A stretch of DNA of 64,000 bases from a virus. Made by a program: the position numbers and the translations under genes. The DNA is taken from positions 1 through 64,000 of the IMG/VR virus record IMGVR_UViG_3300014819_000001; one strand, written 5' to 3'. Below are positions 38,778 through 45,797 of the stretch, one piece after another; within the stretch, counting starts at the first letter, position 1, and each line of letters opens with the position of its first letter. Under the pieces are notes generated by a model. It did no database searches, was not told the origin of the DNA, and saw only the letters and a list, made by a program, of their open reading frames with translations.

Positions 38778-38955
38778 GGCCATGGCTTGGACAGCGACTA
38801 CGATCAGTAATGGTCTAGCTGTGCGTGTGTGTACACATACACACGAACACATATACATGCCCACCAGTGCGGCTGTTGTGAATGGGCAACGATTAACGGC
38901 TAAACAATTAGCCAAATTCAATAAGGCAAGGCTTGACAAGTTCTGTGTTCGATAG
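38767..38955 (+). CDS. Hypothetical protein
   Basis: 62 residues; GAGGAGG lies 6 nt before ATG. Begins with a hydrophobic/Ala part and ends AKQLAKFNKARLDKFCVR. Its 5' part contains GGTCTAGCTGTG, also found at 29545 and 29588. Confidence 0.4.
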   Translation: MMSKAMAWTATTISNGLAVRVCTHTHEHIYMPTSAAVVNGQRLTAKQLAKFNKARLDKFCVR

Positions 38956-38961
38956 TACAAT
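38933..38961 (+). promoter_or_regulatory. Promoter TTGACA-17-TACAAT
   Basis: Overlaps the end of the previous gene; -10 at 38956-38961. Drives 39022. Confidence 0.72.
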
Positions 38962-39021
38962 ATGACTATGCTAAAAGATTAGCATTAATACTAACAGAGT
39001 TAAATACGAAAGGCAAATAAG

Positions 39022-39405
39022 ATGGCAACCAGTAAATTATTCACAGTAGCAGGTATCAGCAAGAGAGAAGGCGAGTACAAGGTACGTTTCGCCAATGATG
39101 TCATGCGTGTCAAAGTACTAATGAAGGGTGGACACGAGGATGTTCGTCTAGTAGAGTTGGATCAGCCCAGTACCAAGCTTGAGGCTGTGAAAGTATTACG
39201 TACAATGGCCGAGTTCAGTGATGTCATTGCACAGGCTACCTTTGCAGACTTCATTGACTCAAATACTCCTAAGGCTAAGACGGAGAAGGCACCTAAGGCT
39301 GTGAAGCCTGAGAGCTCACCCAAGGCTACTAAGGCACCAGCAGAGAAGAAGAGTGCGAAGAGCACGTACGATGAGGTAAAAGACATGGAGGATGCTCCGT
39401 ACTAA
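39022..39405 (+). CDS. Hypothetical protein with Lys/Ala/Pro-rich tail
   Basis: 127 residues. A beta-rich domain (residues 1-80, YKVRFANDVMRVKVLMKGGH) and a low-complexity basic tail with KAPKAVKPESSPKATKAPAE. Tail suggests nucleic-acid binding. A GTTAAATA element lies upstream at 38999. Confidence 0.55.
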   Translation: MATSKLFTVAGISKREGEYKVRFANDVMRVKVLMKGGHEDVRLVELDQPSTKLEAVKVLRTMAEFSDVIAQATFADFIDSNTPKAKTEKAPKAVKPESSPKATKAPAEKKSAKSTYDEVKDMEDAPY

Positions 39406-39595
39406 TGAGTTGGGAATTGTATGAAGTCATGGCCACAGACGATCGTGGCCATCAAAGTCTGTATTATGCTACAAAGAGTCTTAAAGAAGCAAGACAAATG
39501 GCACTACAGGCCTTGAAGGAAGGACATGTTTACGCCGAAGTCAATAGGGAAACCGAGGATGGAGACAGTGAGCAGGTCTATGCTTGCGGTACAAG

Positions 39596-39605
<10 letters not shown>
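39405..39605 (+). CDS. Hypothetical protein
   Basis: 66 residues, TAATG overlap. YEVMATDDRGHQSLYYATKS and a helix with LKEARQMALQALKEG. The last 10 nt overlap the tRNA gene at 39596. Confidence 0.5.
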
Positions 39606-39670
<65 letters not shown>

Positions 39671-39674
<4 letters not shown>

Positions 39675-39807
39675 TATTCTAGCACATTCAACACTGCGGC
39701 GTTCTGTCCATCCCTGATTCGAATCGGGATATCGCCAAGCATTTCAAGCCCCGGTCGCTCCGGTCTGGTGCCTAAAAAAGAGATGGAAGAGTGTGCTAGA
39801 ATATGGT
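39671..39807. repeat. 137-bp element bounded by 16-bp perfect inverted repeats at the tRNA 3' end
   Basis: ACCATATTCTAGCACA (39671-39686) is the exact reverse complement of 39792-39807. The left arm begins with the tRNA's own ACCA. The inside holds ATCCC/GGGAT around a GATTCGAATC palindrome (T-arm-like) and a CCGG-TCGCT-CCGG hairpin. A long transcript would fold on itself. Not recognised: MITE-like element, RNA or terminator. Confidence 0.6.
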
Positions 39808-39936
39808 GTCGGTAACATTCTATTATAATACCAATAACAGGCCCTGTCAAGCAGAACCATACAGGGATCCTGGGTATAGGTTGTAGATCGACAACATTAT
39901 AGGTAGTATAACGGTGGCCTAGAATACCCACACAGG
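39808..39936. other. Non-coding stretch between inverted-repeat element and promoter
   Basis: No gene seen. Contains AGGTAGTATAACGGTGGCC at about 39900, which resembles a -10 region (TAGTATAA) or a tRNA fragment, and leads into the promoter at 39937. Confidence 0.3.
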
Positions 39937-39965
39937 TTGACAGGGTATTAGAACCCCTGTATAAT
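39937..39965 (+). promoter_or_regulatory. Family promoter TTGACA-17-TATAAT (perfect hexamers)
   Basis: AATACCCACACAGG precedes (shared with the copies at 41328 and 41629). Drives 39995. Confidence 0.82.
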
Positions 39966-39994
39966 GCTTGTATAGTAAACAACAAGGAGCTGAG

Positions 39995-40282
39995 ATGTTG
40001 GCAACGACTAAAATTGTGCGTCTGTTTGCACGTTTCATTAACATGAAGAGTTTTGGCTATGCTGGCTCTTTTACAGACAAGTGCAAGCAGGACCACAGCT
40101 TGCGACATGTGGCGTTTAGGCTTTATAGCCGAGCAGAAGCAGACAAGTTGGCTAAAGAACTTGAGACTATGCTTTTTTTAGCAGGCTACACCAACAAGGT
40201 GAAACGTACCTCTTGTGACTGCGACGTGCAATTGCGAGTTGGCGGTGGAGAGTATGTGCGAGTAAAGGCACTATTAGGCTAA
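39995..40282 (+). CDS. Hypothetical protein
   Basis: 95 residues from ATG 39995 (AAGGAGC upstream). YSRAEADKLAKELETMLFLA is a helix, followed by TSCDCDVQLRVGGGEYV. Unrecognised. Confidence 0.5.
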   Translation: MLATTKIVRLFARFINMKSFGYAGSFTDKCKQDHSLRHVAFRLYSRAEADKLAKELETMLFLAGYTNKVKRTSCDCDVQLRVGGGEYVRVKALLG

Positions 40283-40292
40283 GGATTATAAC

Positions 40293-40619
40293 ATGCTAAA
40301 GAATATGACTATGACACACTTTGCAGAGGGCTGTGTAGAGCACAGCTTCACTGTTATAGATTCTGCGACTTGCGATGGCTCAAGTCTGTGGATGAACAGT
40401 AAAGGTATGAAGTTCAATGTAGATGCTATAACGATCAGGCATCTTGCCCTAGCAGACAGGATTGTAACAGAAGTCCTAGTGGCACACGATGGTCCCTGGG
40501 AAGTCTACACTGACAGGGGCTTTGAACAAGATGTCAGCAGGATCGTAGGCTTCCCAGTGAAGTTCACAGAACAAGGCATGCAGGAACTGGGCATAGCCAG
40601 CCTGGAACCCGCTAAATAG
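40293..40619 (+). CDS. Hypothetical protein
   Basis: 108 residues, beta-rich: HFAEGCVEHSFTVIDSATCD, DRIVTEVLVAHDGPWEVY. Ends 6 nt before a broken tRNA. Confidence 0.5.
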   Translation: MLKNMTMTHFAEGCVEHSFTVIDSATCDGSSLWMNSKGMKFNVDAITIRHLALADRIVTEVLVAHDGPWEVYTDRGFEQDVSRIVGFPVKFTEQGMQELGIASLEPAK

Positions 40620-40625
40620 ACACAG

Positions 40626-40665
40626 GCCCGTATGGTGGAATAGGTAGACACAAATCATGTTGGTT
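40626..40665 (+). pseudogene. 5' part of a tRNA-Leu (broken)
   Basis: GCCCGTA acceptor strand followed by TGGTGGAATAGGTAGACAC, the usual Leu D-arm, then the sequence departs from tRNA before a proper anticodon loop. The complementary acceptor strand TACGGGC with ACCA lies 590 bp away at 41224-41234, so one tRNA seems to have been split. Confidence 0.6.
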
Positions 40666-40677
40666 CTCCGTGTTTAT

Positions 40678-40685
40678 TATAAATA
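40678..40685 (+). promoter_or_regulatory. Perfect late-promoter octamer TATAAATA before the HNH gene
   Basis: Within the broken tRNA/HNH junction; 19 nt and a GAAGGGG ribosome site separate it from ATG 40705, so the HNH gene may be expressed late and separately from the tRNAs. Confidence 0.45.
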
Positions 40686-40704
40686 AATGTAGAAGGGGAT
40701 CAAT

Positions 40705-41142
40705 ATGAATTATTTAGATAAACCAAAAGAAGAAAGAAAACAACATTTAAGATTAAACACTCCTTGTAAAGAGCGTGGTGGATACTCAACAATGTTCCGT
40801 GGATTGCTAGCAGACTTTTTAGGCACTGATATTTTTATAGAAAAGAAAATAGTACTATGTCATGCTTGTCACAATGCAAAATGTTCTAATCCCGAGCACC
40901 TTTATTGGGGGTCCTACAAAGAGAATATAGATGATCAAATCGCTAATGGAACTTGGAAAAGTGCATGGGATCGCTCAGTAGATAAGTATGGTTACGAAGA
41001 GGCTTGTCGTAGGAATTCAAGAGGCAACAAGGCATCAGGAGGAAAGGCTAATAAAGGTAAACCTAAATCAGAAGAACATAAAAGGAAGATTGCAGAAGCG
41101 ATAAAGAGTAAGTATAATAGAAGTCATGCTCCGATGGCGTAA
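40705..41142 (+). CDS. HNH homing endonuclease
   Basis: 145 residues. VLCHACHNAKCSNPEHLYWG is the H-N-H core of the phage/intron homing type (CxxxxCxNPxHL). KSEEHKRKIAEAIKSKY is a NUMOD3-like DNA-binding helix. Its codons run 15 nt into the tRNA-Leu gene. Position between the two halves of a tRNA-Leu fits homing into a tRNA gene; target recognition is inferred. Confidence 0.82.
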   Translation: MNYLDKPKEERKQHLRLNTPCKERGGYSTMFRGLLADFLGTDIFIEKKIVLCHACHNAKCSNPEHLYWGSYKENIDDQIANGTWKSAWDRSVDKYGYEEACRRNSRGNKASGGKANKGKPKSEEHKRKIAEAIKSKYNRSHAPMA

Positions 41143-41212
41143 TAGGTAGCCGCAGTGGACTTAAAATCCACTTCTTTCGGGAGTCCCGGTTCGAGTCCGG
41201 GTCGGAGCACCA
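41128..41212 (+). tRNA. tRNA-Leu (anticodon TAA)
   Basis: 85 nt with encoded CCA. Acceptor GCTCCGA/TCGGAGC; anticodon arm GTGGA-CTTAAAA-TCCAC; long variable arm (TTCTTTCGGGAGT) typical of Leu; T-arm CCCGGTTCGAGTCCGGG. Lies inside the split older tRNA. Confidence 0.92.
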
Positions 41213-41216
41213 AAAG

Positions 41217-41234
41217 GTCCGGCTACGGGCACCA
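41217..41234 (+). pseudogene. 3' remnant of the broken tRNA-Leu
   Basis: GTCCGGC is a T-stem 3' half, then TACGGGC and ACCA. TACGGGC is fully complementary to the GCCCGTA at 40626-40632. Confidence 0.6.
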
Positions 41235-41235
41235 A

Positions 41236-41312
41236 CTGACTGTAGCTCAGTAGGATAGAGCAACGGATTTCTAATCCGTCGGTCGGGGGTTCGAATCCCT
41301 CCAGTCAGGCCA
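41236..41312 (+). tRNA. tRNA-Arg (anticodon TCT)
   Basis: 77 nt with encoded CCA. Acceptor CTGACTG/CAGTCAG, discriminator G, anticodon arm ACGGA-TTTCTAA-TCCGT gives TCT, T-loop GTTCGAATC. Decodes AGA, a codon frequent in the AT-rich genes of this window. Confidence 0.92.
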
Positions 41313-41327
41313 AAATACCCACACAGG

Positions 41328-41356
41328 TTGACAGGTCTTTAGAACGAACGTACAAT
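41328..41356 (+). promoter_or_regulatory. Family promoter TTGACA-17-TACAAT
   Basis: AATACCCACACAGG precedes; TTGACAGGTCTTTAGAACG core. Drives 41387. Confidence 0.8.
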
Positions 41357-41386
41357 ACGAACATACAGACACAGAAAGGAACACAG

Positions 41387-41632
41387 ATGTTTGACACTAT
41401 CCTGATCTACATTCTACAGAACTTGGGCCAACCCACACTGGCCAGCAGCCTCTTGGACCCAGACTACGATGGCACCTTAGGCTTCTACACTTCCCTGGAT
41501 GAGGCACTAGAGGCACAACGAGCCGCAGAACAACAACACCTCAGCCTCTACGGCACACTAGATCTCACTGACTTCTATATTCTTTCAGTGCCCATCCACA
41601 CTGTGAACTTAGCCAATACCCACACGGGTTGA
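41387..41632 (+). CDS. Hypothetical protein
   Basis: 81 residues: GTLGFYTSLDEALEAQRAAE and a TDFYILSVPIHTV strand, the common pattern of small phage proteins that begin with strand-helix-strand. Unrecognised. Confidence 0.5.
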   Translation: MFDTILIYILQNLGQPTLASSLLDPDYDGTLGFYTSLDEALEAQRAAEQQHLSLYGTLDLTDFYILSVPIHTVNLANTHTG

Positions 41633-41657
41633 CAGGCTTTTAGAACCTGCGTATACT
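41629..41657 (+). promoter_or_regulatory. Family promoter TTGACA-17-TATACT
   Basis: AATACCCACACGGG precedes; overlaps the stop of the previous gene. Drives 41693. Confidence 0.8.
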
Positions 41658-41692
41658 ACGAACACTTAGACATTAACACAAAGGACTAGCAA

Positions 41693-42025
41693 ATGGAACA
41701 ACAGGTACAACAGGCTGTAGAACAAGCACTCCAAGCCGCTAACAGCCAAGCACGTAAGAGCTTAGAACTACGTGGTGATAGGGACGCTTGTGGCTTTGCT
41801 TGGGTAGACGTCTACGGCGTTAGGGCTAACAGTAAACTGGGTCGGGCACTGTTAGCAGCAGGCTTTACTCGCAATGGCTACGAGCGTAGCCTACAGTACT
41901 GGAACCCCAGCAGACTAGGCGTACAGAGTGTAGGCATACTGGAGGACGGCGCTGAAGCCTTTGCACAGGTCCTGAAGGCTCAACTTGGACTTGAGCGTGT
42001 ATACGCAGGCAGTAGACTAGACTAG
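41693..42025 (+). CDS. Hypothetical protein
   Basis: 110 residues. DACGFAWVDVYGVRANSKLG, then ALLAAGFTRNGYERSLQYWN; reminiscent of a small family in phages that starts with an AxxxAxxA helix. Function unknown. Confidence 0.55.
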   Translation: MEQQVQQAVEQALQAANSQARKSLELRGDRDACGFAWVDVYGVRANSKLGRALLAAGFTRNGYERSLQYWNPSRLGVQSVGILEDGAEAFAQVLKAQLGLERVYAGSRLD

Positions 42026-42036
42026 GCCCCCTTTAG

Positions 42037-42070
42037 GTCCTGATGTGAGTACACCGTCAGGACTTTTTTT
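42037..42070 (+). terminator. Rho-independent terminator
   Basis: GTCCTGA (42037-42043) pairs with TCAGGAC (42057-42063), followed by seven T. It closes the plus-strand promoter-rich region. Confidence 0.85.
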
Positions 42071-42267
42071 ATCTCTGAAGGATGTCTTGGGTGGTGGCTT
42101 ATAAAAATAAATTATATATTTTATAGCGCTGCTGCTACAGAACCCATGGTGGCAGAAAAACCCCCTGAAAACTCTAAGTACTTCATATTAAAAAATTTTT
42201 TTACAGCTTTTTTTTAGTGTAGACCCGGTTCGGATTCTGCTAAATAATTCTTGAAAGGATCTGTATT

Positions 42268-42408
42268 ATGATAGACTATAGTGAGATTGATTTAGCTGTA
42301 TGGGTTGAGGTCATAGGATTTATCATATTTCTAGGATTTCTAGCCAGTTCTAGTCTGGGCAGTCGGCAAGAGGTCAAAGATTACGATTTAGATCGTTGGA
42401 ATAAGTAA
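42268..42408 (+). CDS. Tiny single-span membrane protein
   Basis: 46 residues with one helix (VEVIGFIIFLGFLASSS) and a charged tail. GAAAGGA precedes the ATG; CTAAATA is upstream at 42240. Confidence 0.5.
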   Translation: MIDYSEIDLAVWVEVIGFIIFLGFLASSSLGSRQEVKDYDLDRWNK

Positions 42409-42454
42409 ATTCTGTGTAATCAAAACTCCATAATTCTAGTGTAAATATAGTATT

Positions 42455-43108
42455 ATGGCCAAGCCCCGAGCAGCAGTTTTGCTGAACCATCCCCAGTGTA
42501 GCCTACACAGTGCACACGGTCTAGTAAGGGTATTGTCATCTTTATATGGACTCACCAACGTAGACTGTATCAGTCCAGACCAGTTAACCTTACAGAGATT
42601 ACGTAAGTATCAGTTATTCTGTGTGCCCGGTGGCCTAGGGGATGCGGACAGTTGGCATAGATTATTAGAGCCCTCCAAGCCCTTAGTCCAGCAGTACTGT
42701 TTAGAGGGTGGGCATTATCTTGGCATCTGTATGGGAGCCTACTGGGCCGGTCCCTTATATTTTGATCTAGTCAAGGATATCAATCCAGTGCAGTATATTC
42801 GGCGTCCCGGAGCCAGTGTACGTCGTAGTTACAGCACAGTAGTTAATGTTACTTGGATGGGTCATAATGAAACCATGTTTTTTTATGATGGGTGTAGCCT
42901 ATTAGGAGCCAAGCCTTCTAGTAGCATAGCCAGTTATACTAATGGTGACTGTGCGGCCCTAATTGAGGGTAGGGTTGGTCTAATTGGGCCTCATCCAGAG
43001 AGTGACAGTTTTTGGTATATGGATCGCTATATGCAGCAGCATTGGCATCAGTATACTCATCATGCTTTGTTAGCAGATTTCATAAGATTATTGGTTAATA
43101 AGTTGTAA
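42455..43108 (+). CDS. Class I glutamine-amidotransferase-like (biotin-protein-ligase N-terminal type) protein
   Basis: 217 residues. FCVPGGLGDADSWHRLL, HYLGICMGAYWAGP (nucleophile elbow G-x-C-x-G with Cys), and GLIGPHPESDSFWY near the end match the BPL_N-like branch of the DJ-1/amidotransferase fold. The catalytic His/Glu pair could be HPES. Reaction unknown. GTAAATA at 42441-42447 is 7 nt from ATG. Codon use differs a little from neighbours (more GTA/CTA). Confidence 0.65.
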   Translation: MAKPRAAVLLNHPQCSLHSAHGLVRVLSSLYGLTNVDCISPDQLTLQRLRKYQLFCVPGGLGDADSWHRLLEPSKPLVQQYCLEGGHYLGICMGAYWAGPLYFDLVKDINPVQYIRRPGASVRRSYSTVVNVTWMGHNETMFFYDGCSLLGAKPSSSIASYTNGDCAALIEGRVGLIGPHPESDSFWYMDRYMQQHWHQYTHHALLADFIRLLVNKL

Positions 43109-43169
43109 TCTGTTTGTAATGGTTTTAAAATTTGGGCTACCGTTTCTACCGCTTCGCGGAGCCTTCGGC

Positions 43170-44051
43170 CTATACGTACTGTTTAGGCACCAAGTTCTTC
43201 AATAAGTCATCTTCCCTAGTTCCATATGCTGGTTTATAGTCATACTGCCAACTAGCCAAGGGAGGCATACTCATCAATATACTTTCAGTACGTCCCATGC
43301 TCTGTAGGCCAAACAGTGTACCTCTGTCGTAGATTAGATTAAACTCTACGTATCTACCTCTACGATGTAGTTGCCAATCACGTTCTCGTTGTGTATAGGG
43401 CATATCCCTTCTCAGTGTTACTATGGGAGCATAGCCTTTAATAAAAGCTCGTCCAGTAGCTTTAACTATGTCAAATGCCTGTTCCATTGAAGGCCGGGAG
43501 AGATCGTCGAAGAATATGCCGCCAATGCCTCTTGATTCGTTTCTATGTTTAAGATCAAAGTAGTTATCGCACCATTGTTTATACTTGGGGTATAGGTTTG
43601 TGTCAATGGGGTCTAGTGCTTGTTTACAAATACCATGCCAGTGTACAGCGTCTTGTTCAAAGTAGTAATATGGGGTAAGATCCATACCACCGCCGAACCA
43701 ACCCTGTCCTGACTCTGTGATAAACATACGCACGTTAAGATGCGCTGTGGGCACGTAGGGATTCTTTGGGTGCATGACTAGGCTAACGCCTGCTGCCTCC
43801 CAACTCTGTCCAGCAAGTTCTGGTCTATGTTCACTGGCACTAGGTGGTAATTTTTTTCCAAATACATGGCTATAGTTACAGCCACCACGTTCAAATATGT
43901 TACCATCTTCTACCAGTCTACTAGTACCACCTCCACCTTCTGGTCTGTGCCAAGTATCTGTAATAAATTGTTTTCCATCTAATGATTCTAAGTCAGAGAT
44001 TATATCTGTCTGTAGTTGAATAAAAAATTCTAGAGCTTGATCTTTTAACAT
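43170..44051 (-). CDS. hemF: Oxygen-dependent coproporphyrinogen III oxidase
   Basis: 293 residues, the usual length of bacterial HemF, which decarboxylates coproporphyrinogen III to protoporphyrinogen IX using O2. The family signature is complete: [20 protein letters not shown] followed by GGIFFDDL. Other blocks are [52 protein letters not shown] and [10 protein letters not shown]. No damage seen. It is far from hemA (38 kb) and on the opposite strand, so the two heme genes were probably gained separately or moved. Needs aerobic conditions, which fits surface water. Confidence 0.93.
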   Translation of the reverse strand: MLKDQALEFFIQLQTDIISDLESLDGKQFITDTWHRPEGGGGTSRLVEDGNIFERGGCNYSHVFGKKLPPSASEHRPELAGQSWEAAGVSLVMHPKNPYVPTAHLNVRMFITESGQGWFGGGMDLTPYYYFEQDAVHWHGICKQALDPIDTNLYPKYKQWCDNYFDLKHRNESRGIGGIFFDDLSRPSMEQAFDIVKATGRAFIKGYAPIVTLRRDMPYTQRERDWQLHRRGRYVEFNLIYDRGTLFGLQSMGRTESILMSMPPLASWQYDYKPAYGTREDDLLKNLVPKQYV

Positions 44052-44087
44052 AGCATTTTATATTATTAAAATACTATTTAATAGATA

Positions 44088-44165
44088 TCAATCGTCGTGC
44101 CACATTTCTCGAAATTGTCCTTGGCTATGTATAACGGTCCAAGCCACTTCAGCTAGAAAATCAAT
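44088..44165 (-). pseudogene. 3' remnant of a copy of the gene at 45075
   Basis: Minus strand reads DFLAEVAWTVIHSQGQFREM then WHDD and stop. The complete gene at 45075 ends DFLAEVAWTVIHSQGEFREM, so this is a diverged C-terminal fragment. The glycosyltransferase gene lies between the two. Confidence 0.6.
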
Positions 44166-44953
44166 TGTGGAAAATAATCAGTTAGATCAAATTCTATAGG
44201 TAATTTTTTATAATGGAAATCTAATGAGGTGGGGTCCGACATAAATCTTTCATATAGTTTATTTAAGTAATTTTGATCCAAATTCTCACAGGTAAAATTA
44301 GTTAGGTTTACGTATTCATAAAAATTACTTAAATTTTGCAGGCCACGTTGCCAATGCAAGTTAACTCCTGAATTTCTTTCAAGGTCGAGCATTTCTTGAT
44401 GAATTTCATTTCTTAAATTTAATCTATTTTTAGCTCGATCTGGATGCAAATATCTTATATGAGCCATGGGCAATGAAAAATTTACTATAGGTTGGTCGCA
44501 TCGATGAAATCCAAGGTCCCAATTAGGCAAGTCTTTAAACACACTAGGTTTGCTCATATTTGGATTCCAAAATCCTCTAAGTCTTCTTCCCTGTTCGGTT
44601 TGTCTATAAAACACTTCAAACCCTGTTACGTAATAAACTTCTTTATGAGTAAATTCAAGTTGAGGTAATGCAGAGAGATTGATTAATTCATCTATATCAA
44701 CTATAATGCCAAAATCATAAGAAAATAGCAGACTAGCTGCTATATGTCTCATGCTATGTAGTCTATTAAATTCACTGAATGGTTTGTTTCTAGGTATGTA
44801 TATTCTATCGTAGCCCGCTGTAGGTATAGGCATAGTGCTTCCGTGATCAATAATTTTTATATCTTCGGCATTTACATATTGTTGGTAATGCTTGAGAAAA
44901 ATAGGTAATAAGTAATCTTCGTTGTATTGCTGTGTTAATATAAAATATCGCAT
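44153..44953 (-). CDS. Glycosyltransferase-like protein (GT2/GT92 type)
   Basis: 266 residues. MRYFILTQQYNEDYLLPIFL at the start, IKIIDHGST, and FGIIVDIDELINL with DxDE as the metal site. Later HIRYLHPDRAKNR. Same general plan as the enzyme at 28602 but not closely alike. Its 3' end overlaps the remnant of the 45075-type gene by 13 nt. Confidence 0.68.
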   Translation of the reverse strand: MRYFILTQQYNEDYLLPIFLKHYQQYVNAEDIKIIDHGSTMPIPTAGYDRIYIPRNKPFSEFNRLHSMRHIAASLLFSYDFGIIVDIDELINLSALPQLEFTHKEVYYVTGFEVFYRQTEQGRRLRGFWNPNMSKPSVFKDLPNWDLGFHRCDQPIVNFSLPMAHIRYLHPDRAKNRLNLRNEIHQEMLDLERNSGVNLHWQRGLQNLSNFYEYVNLTNFTCENLDQNYLNKLYERFMSDPTSLDFHYKKLPIEFDLTDYFPQLIF

Positions 44954-45033
44954 TAGATTTAATTTTTAGTTTATAAGATAGGTATTTTTCGTGTGTGGTA
45001 TTTATATAATAGTAGCAGTTAATGGAGTAAAAA

Positions 45034-45065
45034 ATCGCTAACGGCGGTTTGCTGCGCTTCGCAGC
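45034..45065 (-). terminator. Possible terminator hairpin after the 45075 gene
   Basis: GCTGCG/CGCAGC with a 3-nt loop (45051-45065) lies 10 nt beyond the stop on the minus strand; a run of T follows about 15 nt further. Weak. Confidence 0.35.
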
Positions 45066-45074
45066 ATGTTCTCC

Positions 45075-45500
45075 CTACAGCCACATTTCCCTAAATTCGC
45101 CTTGGCTATGTATCACAGTCCAAGCCACTTCAGCAAGAAAGTCAAAGTGACGAATCATCATTTCAATTGTAGTGTCTGGGCCTGTATGTTGTAATAGTCT
45201 ATTGTAGCAGCCTTGTCCTAAGTCTGTGTAGTAGCTGGCACTAATACCTCTGCGTGTGCCTAGTTTGGGAAATACTGCACGAGTAAACCAGCAAGTATCA
45301 CCCAAGCTGCGTAGAGCCTGTGGTGAGCGTGCTGTAAGGTATTGTTCAGCGTAGCTGGGTTGCGGTTGCCAAGGATTTTTATCTACTTTATTAATAAGAA
45401 TAGAAACCATAGTCCTTTGCAAGGTTTTTGGGACCATCCATCCCTGATGTTCTAGAGTTTCAGAGAACAGTTGGTCAAAAGCTTGTTCAAGTCCTTTCAA
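45075..45500 (-). CDS. Hypothetical protein
   Basis: 141 residues, TTG start with AGGA upstream. CWFTRAVFPKLGTRRGISAS and YYTDLGQGCYNRLLQ in the middle; ends EVAWTVIHSQGEFREMWL. No family recognised. A partial copy lies at 44088, so the locus has been duplicated. Confidence 0.55.
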   Translation of the reverse strand: MKGLEQAFDQLFSETLEHQGWMVPKTLQRTMVSILINKVDKNPWQPQPSYAEQYLTARSPQALRSLGDTCWFTRAVFPKLGTRRGISASYYTDLGQGCYNRLLQHTGPDTTIEMMIRHFDFLAEVAWTVIHSQGEFREMWL

Positions 45501-45561
45501 ACTAGATCCTGTATAATGTATTTAAGTGATAAGTAATCTAAACAGTGTATAAGGGGAAAAA

Positions 45562-45789
45562 ATGAAGAACTTAATTCAAAGTCAATATAATGTAGAATCT
45601 AGTTTAGATAATAGACATAGTCCCCTAAGTATGGGCAGTGACAATGTGGCCAAGAACCCACAGGATTATGATCTTATGCGTATGTTGCAGCGTCAAATCA
45701 ATACTCTACAACAGGAGATTCGTCGCCTGCACAATAGACATAAAGAATTACACAACGAGGTCGCTAGATTACGTAGCCAAATCAAATAA
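45562..45789 (+). CDS. Coiled-coil hypothetical protein
   Basis: 75 residues; AAGGGG upstream. Residues 37-75 form a coiled coil (MLQRQINTLQQEIRRLHNRH). Ends 8 nt before the cyclase gene and may bind it. Confidence 0.55.
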   Translation: MKNLIQSQYNVESSLDNRHSPLSMGSDNVAKNPQDYDLMRMLQRQINTLQQEIRRLHNRHKELHNEVARLRSQIK

Positions 45790-45792
45790 ATA
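45785..45792 (+). promoter_or_regulatory. Late-promoter octamer AATAAATA before the cyclase
   Basis: Ends 5 nt before ATG 45798, overlapping the stop of the coiled-coil gene. Confidence 0.5.
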
Positions 45793-45797
45793 CTTGT

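Noticed and set aside
41063-41263. Minus-strand open frame across tRNA-Leu and tRNA-Arg
   Set aside because: Antisense of tRNA genes and the HNH gene end; no ribosome site.
42147-42218. A 23-codon plus frame (MVAEKPPENSKY...)
   Set aside because: No ribosome site, ends in a poly-T/poly-A stretch, and nothing supports translation.
43141-43170. Strong terminator between 42455 and hemF
   Set aside because: Only 3-4 bp stems around TTC loops (CCGC/GCGG, GCC/GGC) and no T-run; left as unproven.
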